From assembly GCF_022539665.2 (NCBI RefSeq), contig NC_081332.1, positions 62,001 through 126,000 of the forward strand: a stretch of 64,000 bases of DNA. The letters run 5' to 3'. Made by a program: the position numbers and the translations under genes. This DNA comes from Daphnia carinata (lineage: Eukaryota; Arthropoda; Branchiopoda; Diplostraca; Daphniidae). Shown in pieces: positions 1-13,363 of the stretch. Within the stretch, counting starts at the first letter, position 1. Every line of letters starts with the position of its first letter. Under the pieces are notes generated by a model. It saw nothing but the letters and a program-made list of their open reading frames with translations. It did not search any database and was not told the DNA's origin.

Positions 1-198
1 GTGTTTGTGCGTGCTTTTCTGCGCACAGGCGATGATGGTGTGTGAGGAAAGAGTTTATCTCTTTCCGTTTTACGACCTTTTTTTTCTTTCTATTTATTTA
101 TTTTTTAATTTTTCTTTCTTATCGATTCCATCAATACTATATAATTGTGTAAAGAAAAAGACTTGCGACAATTCGATAAGTTGAGAATTCATTCTTAC

Positions 199-285
199 CT
201 TCGCATATCTGAGTGATTTCCACTAGATCGCCCAGTTGCAAGGTCAATCCATGAGGTATAGAAGCTCCGTCTAAGTGGCTGATAG
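199..285 (-). CDS. Single internal exon, SH3-like domain, probable DOCK-family GEF
   Basis: A clean 87-nt exon on the minus strand. A pyrimidine-rich acceptor ending in CCAACAG precedes it and the donor GTAAGAATG follows it. It encodes 29 residues containing PHGLTLQLGDLVEI and ending in QICEG. This resembles the start of the N-terminal SH3 domain of DOCK-type Rac/Cdc42 exchange factors, where an Ala-Ile strand, a Pro-His-Gly-Leu turn and a Leu-Gly-Asp-x-Val strand precede a Glu-Gly-Trp-Tyr segment. The Trp-Tyr would be in the next exon, outside the window. The gene therefore runs leftwards off the window, and earlier exons would lie at higher coordinates. Only one exon is visible, so another SH3 protein is possible. 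Confidence 0.5.
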
Positions 286-289
286 CTGT

Positions 290-3200
290 TGGAATAAAGA
301 AACAAAAAAACATATTTTAAACAAAGTTTTCATTCATAAAATTCAAGTTCAAGAGTTTTCGGGGAGAGATGATGCCTTTGTTATCGCAGTCCCACGTCCC
401 ACCCAACAGGAAGTCCCCTCTCTGCCTTCGCTTTCCCTCTCTCCGCGTCTGAATGAATGGAGGGTGCGTTTCACCCAGTACGAGATGTGACCAACGGCTG
501 GGTCCAGTCTACGCTGTTGTACACAACGGGGGGAGGAAAAACGAATGGGCCACCAACATCAACCGTCAAATGCCACAAACTAAAACTAAGCCAAACAACT
601 ACTTCCTTATTGCCACAATGAATGGGGACGATCTTTTTTCTCTTTTCTCTTCTTCTTAAGTCAGCGGGAAAGGGAGAAATCGATTGTGCGAATATTGATC
701 TGTGTTGTAGCGTAAAAAGAAAAAAGAAATAGAAACTAAAACAAAATAGAATGGCAGATCTTTTTTTTTCTTCCTCGGTTCATCTGCTAGCGTAGGAAAA
801 GGAAGGCGGAATGGAACGTGAGTTTGACGGGATTATAAGACACGTTTGCCATCGACACCCTTATGCCTACCTATTTCAAACCTTTTGAATACACGCTGCA
901 TGTGTACAGCGACAGCCTAAGGTTATTAAGCGGATAAAAAGACGAGGGGAAAACGGGGGATTACAACGTTGTAGGAAATTGAAAGGGGGCAGGGTAGGTA
1001 GGGAGATGGTGCGTCAGAGGCGTCCTCCAAGCTTCCGCGCGTGTAATATGCTATGCTTTGAGGTCAACAGCACTGGCTGGCGAAACTTTCCAATCAAACT
1101 TTCAACTTCTGTTGTTCTCATTTTCTCTGGTTGTGAAAATTCTCGAATGGGAAACAGCAGGCAATGCTGTGGCACACAATTCAGGTTTGACGGATGGCAA
1201 GCTTAAGGAAAAGGGAATCCCTGTGCCACGGAGCAGTTGTTCATTTTTCCTGATGAAGCAGTCAGACTGACAGCTTGTTAATTAGGCACTAGAGAAATAG
1301 CTTTTCGCCGAGGAGTATACCATTTTTCACTTTAAACCCATGTTGATGCAACAACTAGGTAAAGAAAGCACTGGCAAAATAAATATTAAACACAACATAT
1401 CTTACCCACTCCGATAGTTTTCTCAGACACGTAATTCCACATGGTGGGACATCACCCGCAGTGAATAAAAACTAAGTGCTATGGTGAACTATAACACGCA
1501 CAAATACGAAAGGTTTGCCAGTTTCATTATAACGAATGTTTTCAGGAGACTGTCACCAACACCAACAGAACAAACACAACACACACAAACAGCTGCCCCC
1601 TTTTCCAAGCAGTCGAAACAAATGCGAGAAGTTTACAAAGCCTATACTCACTAGCGGGAGTGCAGAGCTACAGGCCAGGCCAGCCTAGTTTTTATTTGAA
1701 GGTAAACTAAATTTTCTACGTTTTAAATATCAAAGCTATAAAAAGAAACAAAAATTTAAAAATTTAAAATAAAAGCCTGGATAATTTTTATTGTATAAGT
1801 AAATTTGGAATTTTTCAGAGTCACGGTAAAACAGAAATGAACAAAGGTGGCCCTGCTGGCATCAAGCATAATCTGGGGTTGCAGCTGCCATCTAGTAACG
1901 GGTACCAGTAGCTGCTTTCAGTATAATCTTGATTCGAATAGAGGAGCTCCAAAGCAGAAAGATCCTAAGGAGAAAAACTGGTAGGTTAAGCAAGTATTCA
2001 AGTATTTATTTGTTTTGATTCTAGAGCTTGCTTAAACTCATAATTTACAAATTTTAGGATTTTGAAACCAATTCCTTAATTGATTTAAAATAAATATCAG
2101 AACACTTTTGTTGTAAGACGTTTGAGATCTGGAAAGTTTGAGATTTCGGAAAGCAGGAGTTCATAGAGCATTTGTTCTACACAAAAAAATAATAATAATA
2201 AAACATTGAGATCACATTAAAAAATAAAACATGAGGAGAAAACCTGAACAAAGAGCCCATTATTTTTGATTTTTCATTAAGATGTATGCTGTTCGTATGC
2301 GTTAGTAATATGCATGCATACTGTGTGTGCCTTGGTGCTATCCGTATTTCTAATAGCTGCTGTGGATTTCGATTCGCGCGAATTTTTCTACCATACTCGG
2401 TTGCATATTGTCACAATTCAAATAATGTTCACTCTTTCATTTAGTTAGAAGACAACGTGAAAATATCGAGTATTTAAATGGCTTCAACTTGCTCCCATCT
2501 GAAAAATAACGAATACAATAACAGCAGCAGTTCGATAACTTACACATTTACTGTAATAAATTGTACATGTCCCTAGCAGTTAAATGCGGAAAATTAATAT
2601 AGAAAAAAAATAATACGAATATAGTTCTGGATCAGGGATTGGCCCTGATTGGCTTTGAGAAGAGTACCCGACCCAACCCGCGCATCTGATTCAACTCAAA
2701 ATTTAGAATCAGTAGGTCAACCACTGTTTATAAGTTGTTCAAAAATATAATTTTTATTTAGCCAAAGGCTTCGGCGTTAAGTCCCTGGTTAAACGGCAAA
2801 TCCCGTGAATATCCTACGGTCGTTTCTTCGTCCCAACGCGATGTAGTACAAAAAAAAAACGTAGTATTGGAAACGGCCTTGAAACATCCATAACTAGTCC
2901 AGTTGGAGCCAAACTGTTCTAATTGAAAGGAGCTAATACGACAACTATTGGACATAAATCTGGAAATGAGTTTAGACGGGAAAGCTATACCCCGAAAATG
3001 CGATAAGCCCTCTGAGCTTTCTAATTATCGCTCTAAAGTGAGCGAAAATCCGAACGATCTAAAGAAAATGTATGGAGCACGCTCTCGCTCATCTGTCGCT
3101 CCCGACTTTTTTACATGAAAAAATATCCTTTGCAATCTATATATGTTTTGCTCGCCTATAGCAAACAATTTCATAGTAGGCCTAGTTATTTATATATGTT

Positions 3201-3480
3201 GAGATGTTCAAATCTAGTTCTTGATTTTATTCAATGCAGACAAAATACAGCGAATGGTGGCAACTTAAATTGATGTTTTGTAGTGCTAAGCAGTACCTAG
3301 TGGTGACAGAGCAGTATTTTGTAATTATTGGACAATTCAACCAGGTGCTCGAAGCCACCCCTTTTTGCCTAAAAAAAGAGAAGCTTTTCAAGGTATTGAT
3401 TCTATTTTCCCAGTTTAAAGCAGATCTACGATAATGCTCAAATCGAAATCAAGGCAAATTCTACGAAAGTAAACATTTCT
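290..3480. other. Non-coding stretch, no supported gene
   Basis: Short open frames here (for example 453-659, 979-1206, 2758-2955, 3234-3434) have no recognisable domain, no consistent splice context and no partner elsewhere in the window. The stretch is AT-rich with pyrimidine runs near 75-120. It probably holds an intron and the 5' region of the minus-strand gene whose exon lies at 199-285. No RNA gene was recognised. Confidence 0.5.
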
Positions 3481-3681
3481 ATTGCAGTCCATTCCAACGA
3501 CTATGACGGCTCCGGCTAATTTTTTTTTCCACGTCGAAAACGACGTGGCTTAGTCCGATGGTAAGTTGTATGTTTCCCAGGCGAAGTTGCAATCTGTTCA
3601 GAAATATTTATACATTTATACATTCACTGCCTAAACTGCACGCAAATGTTTTGGTAAACTAAAGTGTAAAATCGCCCTTGC

Positions 3682-6600
3682 CTAGTGGACTTGATCATCA
3701 GTTTCTTCATTAGTTCTCGTTGGCATATTTTTAAGCTTCAATAACGCGTTGACAATCTCGTACTGGTCCGTTTCGTCATGTGTGTCTCGTACTCGCCTTT
3801 GGTGAAAGGCGTCCACGCGGAGTCGGACAGCAGGTCTGTAGCTTTGGCTATCAGATTTGTTTGATTTTAATAGCTTCCAGAGAGCCTTTCCTTCATCTGC
3901 TAAATTAATTTTTCCACTTGCACTTCTAATTCTCTGATGGGCATAGCCAGAAATGCTGATTTGGTGCTTGGATAACGAGGACGTCAATACGTAGATGATG
4001 TCAGAGAGACCGCCCATCAAAAGCAAATTTTTTGCGACATTGAACGGCAAAATTTTACTGAAGATGGTTAAGACAGCCCCAGCACTAATTGAAACAGCTC
4101 CGCCAATGATAATGAATGGTGAAAATAGGGATGTCAATACCATCTGTTTCCTAGATTTTTGGTGAACCTTCATGTACATTACATGATCAAATCCCATCAA
4201 ACGAAAAAGACCCAATTCACGTTCGACGGTATTGGCTTTTACCTTGCGGATATCACCGTCGATGAAGTCCAGCGCAGTTTCTTGTTTTACCAACGACGTG
4301 GCTTCGTAAATTGCTTGTCGGCTTTTCAAAAAATCTAAAATACAGTCACGCTCAACGTCGATGTTGGTGATTCCATTCACTTTTTGTTTGAGGACGAATT
4401 CGTCCATTTCCTTTAGTCGAACCCCAGAAATGACATAGGCAGCAATCAAGTCATCTAGCATATATCGATAAGGTGTCAAAGGCAACAAGTTGATTACTTC
4501 GAGACGATTCGCATTGTCTTCACTCTTCAGCCAATGTCGTCTAACTATTTCGGCACGCAACTTGGTCCCCACTAAACGCATCACAGCGTCTTCGTACGCA
4601 GGACAATTTGGATATTTAAAACTTTGACCATCGTAATTAGGTGAGAGATTGCCAGCGTCGTCGATAATATTTTGATTTTGCAGTTCGCACATAATTGCTT
4701 TGCGTTCCGCTTGACTAATATCGACCTTACGTAAATCGTCGTCTTTTAACTGGCCAAACAGCTTCAAGTTGACTGATTTGAGTTTCGCGACATCAATTTT
4801 GGCCATCTTGTTGAATCTAAATTTATCTCCGCTACGGTTGTACTCTCGATTGCCATAAAGTTTGTCTTCGACGTAATCTTGCGAGAAAATGATTTTGTTT
4901 TCTTTTTCAATTGTGTTGCAATCAATAGGATCGTACAAGATGTAATCCTTGCCGATAAAGTCCAATTTTTTGGCCTCGACGCGATTTAATTTGTAGCTGT
5001 CGACGACGTAGTCGTCCACGACGACGAAATTTTCGTTGCCAAACAATGCTTCGCTGTCGACCAGTTTCTCCCAGAACGATTCCCTCGTACAGTGAATCAA
5101 ATTGTCCTTTTTAAATTTCGTTTCCAATTGGTCTTTTAACTCCTTTTCAATGCCCTCTTTGCTTAGTTTCTTTTCCACCGCCTGTTTGATGGCGTTTTCT
5201 AAGGTCGACGCGCAGACACCGTAAGCGTTTGCTATCCGAAAAATGGCCGTTTTCCAATTGGATTCTTCAATTTGCTCGTCGGAAGAGTTCCATCTCGGTA
5301 TGGTTCTGGGATTGTTCAGCTGGTGGCCAATGCACTTGGACTCGCCCTCCAATAATAGATCGAAATATTCCGCCACTTTTTCGATCGGAATAGTAGAATT
5401 CTTCAGCTCATCATTTTTATCATCTTTTTTCTGGAAAACTTTCGAGCTTTTATGAATTTCCCCTTCAATCCACTTTTCAAAGTTATTGAGATTTTTTTCC
5501 AAAAAATTCTTAACTTTTTCGGGCAGACGTCCTGCTGCTTCAAAATCTTCTATGGAGCAATCGGTGCCCAAAAAGGATCGAACTGAGCCAAGGAAATATT
5601 GAAGCAGATTAACAATGTTATCTTTTTGCTGCGTATAGCCATCAACAGCACAAAACGAATCAGGCTGATTAGTTTTCTTTTCTGTCGCCCGGACGATCGA
5701 AAAAATCGATGTTTGCATATTGATTTGCTCACTTAATACATTTTCACACGTACGCATTATTTTGATAAATTCATCTTGGTTTCTTTCAAAACCTTTCTTC
5801 AAAAAAATGAATGCGCGGTAGTAGTAAGCAGCGGCATAAAATTGGTTGTCTTTTGATTGGATGAGCTGTTCCAAAATATTGGCTGCCGTCGAATGCTTCG
5901 ATTTCGTGTTAGTCATCGCCAAATATTTGGCAACGACAACTAAACGTGCTGGTGTCATCCAGTCATTTTGACTGTAATCGGTAGAATTGTGCTCGGGAAT
6001 TTTGAATTTTGGAATGAATTTCGTTGAGTATGAATACTTTTTCACGTCGAACGAGGAATCATCCATTTCATCCAGCCACAAAGCCCATTGGTCCAATACA
6101 CTTCCACAGATGGCACTTACTTCCTGATCCCTGTATTTTTTCTCACATAGTTGATTTTTTAGGGTAGTATAATAATCTGAGAAATTATCAAATAATTTCA
6201 CTTGATCTATCGTGTCTTCAAAATCTTTTTCCAACCGAGCAATGCGTTGTTTCTCTTGGGCATTGCGTGTTTTCTCCATGCCAGACATTGATACCCAGTC
6301 CTGTGTGTCACTTTCATCAGGCGTCTTCCGTTCGCGTGAAATTGATTTGCATACAATAAGAATTCCACTTCCGGGTGCCCCATTGCGAGCTGCCCGACCC
6401 ATCACTTGTTCCTCAATTCGTTCATTATCAGGAAAAAAAGTTAGGCACACATGCAGTCCTCCATTTTTGCGCAATTGTTCGCCGATTTTCATATCCGTTC
6501 CTCGTCCAGCCAAGTTGGTGGCGACGATAACATGCCCAATGTTCAGCTCGCTACTTTCAAATGCGAATTTCTCGTAATCGCGTGTGTACCGATGGAGACG

Positions 6601-9600
6601 ACGGGTTTTACTCAACTCAGGATTGGAGCTCTTTATGCGTTGATGGACGACATTGGCAACTTTGATGGACTTGCAAAAAATGATGGAAGAACGTTCTGCC
6701 TCGATAATAGCATTACTGTCCGTGACAATGGCATCTAGCCATTCTTCTTCTGTTGACAGGATCTGGGGATCTCTTTTCTGAAATAGTTTAGGAAAAGCGC
6801 TAGGAAAGTGGCGTAAATCGCACTTAAATGTATTCTGTAGAAAAATCTGTTCTTGTTTGGACCCTAGCGTCCCTGATACACCCAATAGCCCATGGTATTT
6901 CAACAAATATTCGGCGTTTGAAATGTAAACAGCTTTGAGACTTTGTAGCGTCAATTTACACCCTTCCTTAAGTTGAAGAAACTGATGTAAGGCTCCTTCC
7001 CATTGCGACAGGGTTTGATCCGTTCCGGTGTCGGGATCAATTATAATCACTTGTGGATTGAGATCTGGACAAGTGTCTGTTCGGTCTTGGTCAATGACGT
7101 AGTCCTCGTCACGCCTTAATTCCAAGGCTTGAAAGGCGCTGTTCAGCCAAGTGTCAAGGTTTCGATCAACAAAGGTGAGCAGATGAGAAGGTATTCGGAT
7201 GCGACGCAGGCGATTAGCTATTTTGCGGAAATAGAAAACCAATTTCGCGTTAAGATCCTTCCCTTCGAGTTCTGTTGGGATACAGTTAACCTTCTCTTTT
7301 GTAATTTGGCTGGCGTCAGTTATGAGTAGGTGTCCTTGTGAATCAATCATTTTTTTCTCAATTAGATGATTCCACAGTGCATCTCTCTCCGATTCGTCCA
7401 ATGGCGCGTGGACATACTTCAGATCTTCTTTAGTTGTAACACCGTACAAATCGAACAAGACATCAGATTTAATTGATTTTTTTACTTGCTCTTTCGAATT
7501 GTTTTTGTAAACAGATTGGTTGCGCACTTTTTCCCAAATGAAAACGTACAAAGATTCTAAAGTTTCCATGCCGGGTATCTCGTGTGACAAATAGAGGGTG
7601 TTGTTTCCTTGGTCCAACAACAGGCTATCCACCTCGTCAATAATGGCGTATAACAATTCTTCGCTGTTACAAATATTACGGCTGTAGAATTTGGTCAATA
7701 AATAATCCCGTTGAAAATGGGCCAACTGTCCGTAAACCACTTTGGCAGTATAACTTGCTGTACGTTCATCTTCCGATTGGCTGCAGTTGTTTGCCACCGA
7801 TACACCGAAATACTTATAGAGATCTCGCAATCCTCCATCAGCTACTGAGAGATTTGAATCGCGAAGTGCTAATAAATCGTTCCTGGTAATGATGTCGATT
7901 TTTTGCGTTGCCTTCTTGCCGACGAACCAACTCCGAACAACAGCAATCGCCACTGCGGCCACAATTAACGACTTGCCTTCGCCGGTAGCTACCTGAGCTA
8001 ATTTTCTCTCAGCGGTTTCCTCACTATTAGGGAGCAACATCAGTATGGCCAGAATCTGGGTGTCACGGAGGCGGAAGTTTTTGTCTATTGGCTTACGAAG
8101 TTGCTGTACGGCGCACTCAAAGTCGTACAAAAATACGGCCAAAGATTTGAGATCACCGTCTTTGGTTGCGTCGACTTTTAAATTTTTTTTCCATTTCGTT
8201 GTTATATTTACTTTTTTTCCTAATGTCCTTTGATCATTGATGTAACTCAAGATGAATATTATTCGATCTTCGAGCACTTTGATTTCTTTTTGGGATTTTG
8301 TTGTCATTGCCTCTGACATCTGTTTCCAGGTGTCTGGAATGAATTTGTTTGAATTGTCCTTGAGGAAATTTTCAAATTTTTGTCGATTATCCATAGTGGC
8401 TTTGTTAAGTGTTCGATCTTTGCTAGATTCTTCCTGAGATACGCCAGAATCACCGGCAGGGCTGCCTTTGATGCCAGGCGCTGGCTTTGTGCACCCTATC
8501 TTCACTTCACCCAATTGCTGGTGGACTAGATCACTGAATTGCGCTTCATTATTTTGAATTTCCTCCACCAGTGCATCGACATTTGGCAATTCATTTTCTT
8601 CTAACGCAATATCGGACAAAAACATTTTCCAGAGCGATTCTTGCATTTGTTTCCACTCGTTTACTTTTGAAAAATGACGGTTGAGGCTATGACGAATAAC
8701 GCCATATTTCTTCATGGCTTTGGCCGATGGGTTACTATACCGCTCAAATGTCGATACAATTGTCGCATAACGTTGATTCCGCGAGCCATCACTAACCTCA
8801 ACGTATGAAGCAACTTCATCTTTTTGTAATTCTTCGAGCTTGGAGTAGTATTTGATTTCTAGTTTTTGGTCATTTTCAAATCCTATGTAATTTCCTTGCT
8901 GGTCCTTGTCTCCATTGTGGATGAAACCTACATCGCCATTCGCTTGTCCCGTTTTGCCGTCTGAAACAGACGCCTTATAAACAACACCACCAGTGCCCAT
9001 TGCTTGATAAACTTCCATGCCAACAGGAGGGAGGCCCCGATCTTTATCCAGCAATTCCAAGATTATGTCACCGTCATAGCCACCTTGTCCGAATTTCCGA
9101 CCTGTATGGAATCAAAATGACATGCGCGTAAAAACATCTTAAACTGAAATCTGATTCTGATTTATTTTTTCATGGATACAGGATGTGTACCTTGACAGAG
9201 TATGAGTGTGTGTCTTTTTTTTTTTTTATTTTCATACAACGAAAAATGGATTTCGCTACCGTCTCCAAGCGCGCCTGACCTTGCCAGAGGTTCCTGTAGC
9301 CCCGTGATCCCCGGGGCCACAAGGCCATCATACTTTTCAGATATTGTATACTCTAGTTTCTTGTAGAGTTGTTTTATTGAGGGTGACTTGTAACCTCGCT
9401 TTTCTTCTTCCTTTCTTTTTTCATTCCCATCAATTGGAAAAATGGGACTAAACACTCGTTGAAGTTCTTCCGCTGACCACTTGAGACCAGAACTTCCGTT
9501 CCCTCCATTCGAAGTGATCGTCCATTGCTCAGCTCCGATAACTTGGTTGCACTTAATATGAACATTACCACCGCTTTCGTCCGCGTTCAGTAATCTTCCT

Positions 9601-10823
9601 AAGTTGAAAAACATGTCAATTGGGTAACATACTATGGTTTTAACAATATATAAGTGTTATGATAGCTTACGTCTTGATTTGGCGGTAGCATGTTCTCCGG
9701 ATACATCCCATACTATTTTCTGGTTCTCATTGGCGGAAACGATAAGTTTATCAGTAACGAGACCTATATTGATTCCATGCCAGATGTCATTGTCCAAATC
9801 GCAATCGATGTGAACGGAAGAATATCCGGCAATTTGTATTTCCTGTACGTCCTTATTACTGGCTTTTAATTCCCTCATTTTCCCCATAAGTTTACTAACA
9901 AAAATAGAAACGCCATTAATGGAAATAATTTTCCTTCCGTGTTCTGTTCTCATTTTGATTGTGGTTTCTGGCAGCAAGAGTTTTTTGTGTATCTCTCTGA
10001 TAACTAAATTCAATTTTGATGTCCACTCTTTTCTTGGCGGCGCAGTAAACTCGAAACGCTGTATCCATTCGGGGATTGCACTTGATTCGTTATCGCTTTC
10101 TGCTGGTGGGAATGTTTTCAAGATTTTTTCAACCAGGATGTTTATCCATTGCTGCCAATCTGTCTCTCGGCTATTCGTATTTACATTGCTTTCCAGAATA
10201 TGAGCTTCCAGAACGTCTTGTAATTTCTTGTCTTCATTTGCTTTTGCCAAAAAGTCAGTCAGATCCGAAATGAATTTTATAAATAAAGCACCATCAACGT
10301 CGTTGAGGATGTCTTTCCTGCACCGGAAAAAGATCTTATCGATAAAACAACTCTTCAGTTTATGGAAATTTTGGTTCAAGAGAAGGGCGAAACGGGGCGT
10401 GTTTTTGAACAGCTCTTCCTGTTGGACAATCAATTGAAAATATTGACAGCCTCCACCAAACCAAGTCCAAAGCTGTGATTCCTTTGCAATTAGTTTGGTA
10501 CTAATATCTTCGAACGAATCGATGGAATCCAGCTCATCCAAGACAGTCGACATAGCTGTGCTCATGTCGGAAGTTTCATTATTCAAGTGGCTAAACGCCG
10601 TTTCTAAACTGCTCCGCATCCACATCTTCAAGAGGGTTTTGACGTATTGCAATTCCACGCAAGTTCTCTCCAATGGTTTAAGTGTCCATCCCACCTCTGA
10701 TTCAATGTGACTGACGGCATTTTCAACCAGTTTTTTCGAGTCGGGATTTTTGTCTTGAATCCAGCACAGGATCTTCTCGAAAACCTTTTTTGGTGTTTCG
10801 TATTGCCGATCTCTTCCAGCCAT
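3682..10823 (-). CDS. SecA-like DEAD-family ATPase, paralogue 1 (three exons)
   Basis: Exons are 10823-9671, 9598-9191 and 9101-3682. The introns (72 and 89 nt) have GT/AG ends and are both phase 1, giving 2,326 residues. The start is ATG at 10823 (MAGRDRQYE). The leftmost exon also reads open from a TTG at 9060, but splice phase carries the frame to 9101. Exon 1 is helical and unrecognised. Its end and exon 2 carry WDVSG and ESGGNV...SNGGNGSSG motifs that recur in large eukaryotic SecA-like proteins. A SecA motor follows: Walker A TGEGKS near residue 894, Walker B IIDEVD near 1007, NLAGRGTD near 1382 and GRAARNGAPGSG near 1424. A hydrophobic, possibly membrane-embedded stretch lies near 2175-2210. 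Bacterial SecA is about 900 residues, so this protein is mostly additional sequence. By family it should be an ATP-driven translocase or helicase motor; its substrate is unknown. SecA is not a normal component of animal secretion, so bacterial ancestry of the motor is inferred. Confidence 0.9.
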
Positions 10824-11389
10824 TATGATACAGTATACCCTTGAAAATGACTAGGTAAAAAAAACAAAAACAGTTTTGTTACAAGCGACGTTACTCAAAA
10901 ACCATAATGTTATTAAACTTGTTTCAATTTTCATGCAAAAAAAAGTGTTTTTTTTTCTGATACTAATCCCTTTTCGTTTCACTCTTTAATACAACAAGAG
11001 AATAACATAAATCTATTAAAATGTTCCCAGTTCTATTTTAATTTGCAAAAACTATCACGGCGCTTAAACCACATTAGCTGTTGTCCAAACAATTATGCAG
11101 TCCGATATAACACACATGTTGCAGAAAAATCCAGATGAACCAAAAATTCACTGACTAATTATCGAGATGGTATCATTTACGTGGAGGATTGCTGGAAATT
11201 CCTGGTTTTGGGGTTCAATTAGCTAATGCGCAGCTTGTTCTGTTCAAAAAACGTTCTGCCTTTTCACTTGGCCATGTCTAGGTGGCTCAATGTGGTCTGT
11301 ACTAGTTTGCTGAGTAACCCTGAACTAAAAACAAACAACTTCTTCGGCTAAAGGTTTCGTCACGTTCATGTAGAAGGCTTTAACACTAG

Positions 11390-11700
11390 CAAATGTTGTT
11401 ATGACTTTTAATCTTGGAAGGAGTCGACCCGTAATAAAAAGAGTTCTTGAGGACAAACCGATTTTCCCAGTCACAACTCTGACGAATAATGCGTCCCCTC
11501 AAGCAACTGAAGTTAGTTGGACGTGGACTTTTAGAAATTACGAATCAAAGCCGCGTCTTTTACGCTTGACGACACGCTTTAGTTACCGTAGCACCGGAGA
11601 TCGGACGGACGCGTATTATTTCACGACCAGCCAGTCACATCCTACCACAGCTTGCACAATCATCAAGGACGAAGTGGTTAGCCAAACAGAGAAGTGAAGT
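11390..11700. other. Conserved block upstream of SecA-like gene 1
   Basis: This block is nearly identical to 29730-30040 in copy 2, and better preserved than DNA on either side. It lies 0.6-0.9 kb upstream of the ATG of each SecA-like gene. A 98-residue plus-strand frame (11401-11697) is open here. In copy 2 one extra C in a C run shifts that frame, and a TAG also appears, so a conserved protein is unlikely. A promoter or 5' non-coding role for the divergent minus-strand gene is an inference. Confidence 0.45.
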
Positions 11701-11805
11701 GTTGGGTTGCAAGATTAAAGCTGTCTACGCTCGTGTCATACTCTGTTATATTTGCCAGAGATGATAAATACACGGTGTAGGCGAATCTTAAAGCAAAAAC
11801 TATTT

Positions 11806-11831
11806 ACGAAAAAAAAAAAAAAAAAAAAAAG
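11806..11831. repeat. Poly(A) tract
   Basis: An A-rich run interrupted by a single G. At the matching site in copy 2 (30140-30170) the run is shorter and interrupted. Confidence 0.8.
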
Positions 11832-12869
11832 AAAAACGGGAAACGGGGTATTAGAGCCGCCTCAATATAAGCCGATCCCCCTAACGTGGCGCGAATTTTT
11901 TTTTTGTTGCCTCGACCATTCTTGCAGAGGAATTTTTCTTACCCATCTCACTCTTCCTTGCAGAAAATATACATATTTTTTTTCATGCTACTGTAATAGT
12001 TTCAACTGGAAAAAAAATTGGAACTCCTCTAAAAGTTTTCTGCCAGTTCTTGGAGCCGACGTTCATGGTTTGTTTTGATGCCCCATAGTTTTTTATAATA
12101 AATGTTAATAAGAACGACCACAAGAGACTAGACAAAAACATAAGAACCTGGTTACTTTACTCATGTAGCAAGGTCTCCCATTGCCTTTTCCCTCCCAAAA
12201 ATGGTTTTTTAACTTCCGTACATCCAGTGCCAATCCAAAACAGCGGCTGTGACGTGAACAAGTGTAGAGAACTGCGATGCATGTTTTTCCACTTTCCTTT
12301 ATCAAAATAGAATTGTTGAACGTGTGTAATAACTCAAAATTAAACAAAAGATTTCCAAAAATCATCTTATTTGCAAATCTTTTCGAACATTGTAGGTCTA
12401 TTAAATACTAGATGGCAACCCTGAGCTAAATCGATACTTAGATAATCGATTAACGAATTCGCTCCTTTTACAGGGACGAACCGAGACTATATTACAGTAA
12501 AATATTTGTCTTTGATGCATGAACGTCCTCCATAAATCAAATAACTGAAATCCGGAAAGATTAGAAGTTGATAACCAAAATATACCAGATAAAGTCATGG
12601 AAAGTTAATTTTGATTAAAATTTCCAGTTTATACTATCTAACCCGATCCCTATAACAATTCATCGGAATGGACCAGGCTGGTGGCGAGGCAATATGTACT
12701 ACTTAGTACATAATCGCGCCTGCAGTTTTCTTTAGGGGGAAAGTGTGTGTTGTCACCCCTAGGGCTTTGATTTGGTTGCTTTAATGGCTAAACCGTTAAA
12801 GTTAAACCAGTTAAACAAAAATGCGTGTAGCGCATGTCTTAATTTTTCAAAGCGAATAATATGAATTAG

Positions 12870-13030
12870 GTTTATATAAATTTATATTTACAATATTGTG
12901 ATAATGTACATAAATGTTACAATATAATAAATACACATATATACAGTATATTACAATTATATATATATATTTATACATACATACAATTACAATATATATA
13001 TTACTATTATATATATGTACAATAGTTATG
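12870..13030. repeat. TA-rich microsatellite
   Basis: Degenerate TATATA/ACATAC arrays. Equivalent arrays occur in the other module copies near 31340-31470 and 32690-32890, with different lengths and phrasing. Confidence 0.8.
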
Positions 13031-13141
13031 GTAATTGAAATAAACGAATATAAGAGAAACAATTTTTTAATTATTTGTCAGAAAAACTAATTATGATATT
13101 CGCTGATTTAATACATAAATAATATAAATATAATATAAATC

Positions 13142-13363
13142 GATAGCCCTTGGTAAGGGCTATCCATTTTTAGGTAATTGTAATCAATATTTTCAAATCG
13201 AAAAAATCTTAAACGCAAAATGCGTTTTTGTTGTTTTTCGATCTAAGGTTCTAATGGACGCAACCGATAAAACAAAAAAATTGATGTTACACTTGAACTT
13301 TTTCCTTTTCCGAAAATTTAACATAAGTTTTATAGAATTAGATAGCTCTTGATAAGAGCTATC
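13142..13363. repeat. Pair of short perfect hairpins about 200 nt apart
   Basis: At 13142-13164, arms GATAGCCCTT and AAGGGCTATC enclose GGT. At 13341-13363, arms GATAGCTCTT and AAGAGCTATC enclose GAT. The same pair recurs at 31580-31598 and 31780-31798 (arms one or two bases shorter) and at 33000-33022 and 33199-33221 (one mismatch in the first). Spacing is about 200 nt in all three copies. The hairpins are sister sequences that differ at matched positions in both arms, so complementarity has been kept. Confidence 0.8.

Noticed and set aside
2758-2955. 65-residue minus-strand frame with three Cys
   Set aside because: Spacing fits no extracellular domain convincingly, and there is no signal peptide or splice context.
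6212-6738. Antisense frames of 121 and 95 residues within the SecA-like gene
   Set aside because: They mirror the well-conserved sense exon, share its codon pattern and have no domains. They are shadows.
11401-11697. 98-residue open frame upstream of SecA-like gene 1
   Set aside because: The near-identical copy at 29740-30040 is frameshifted and carries an added stop, so the reading frame is not conserved.
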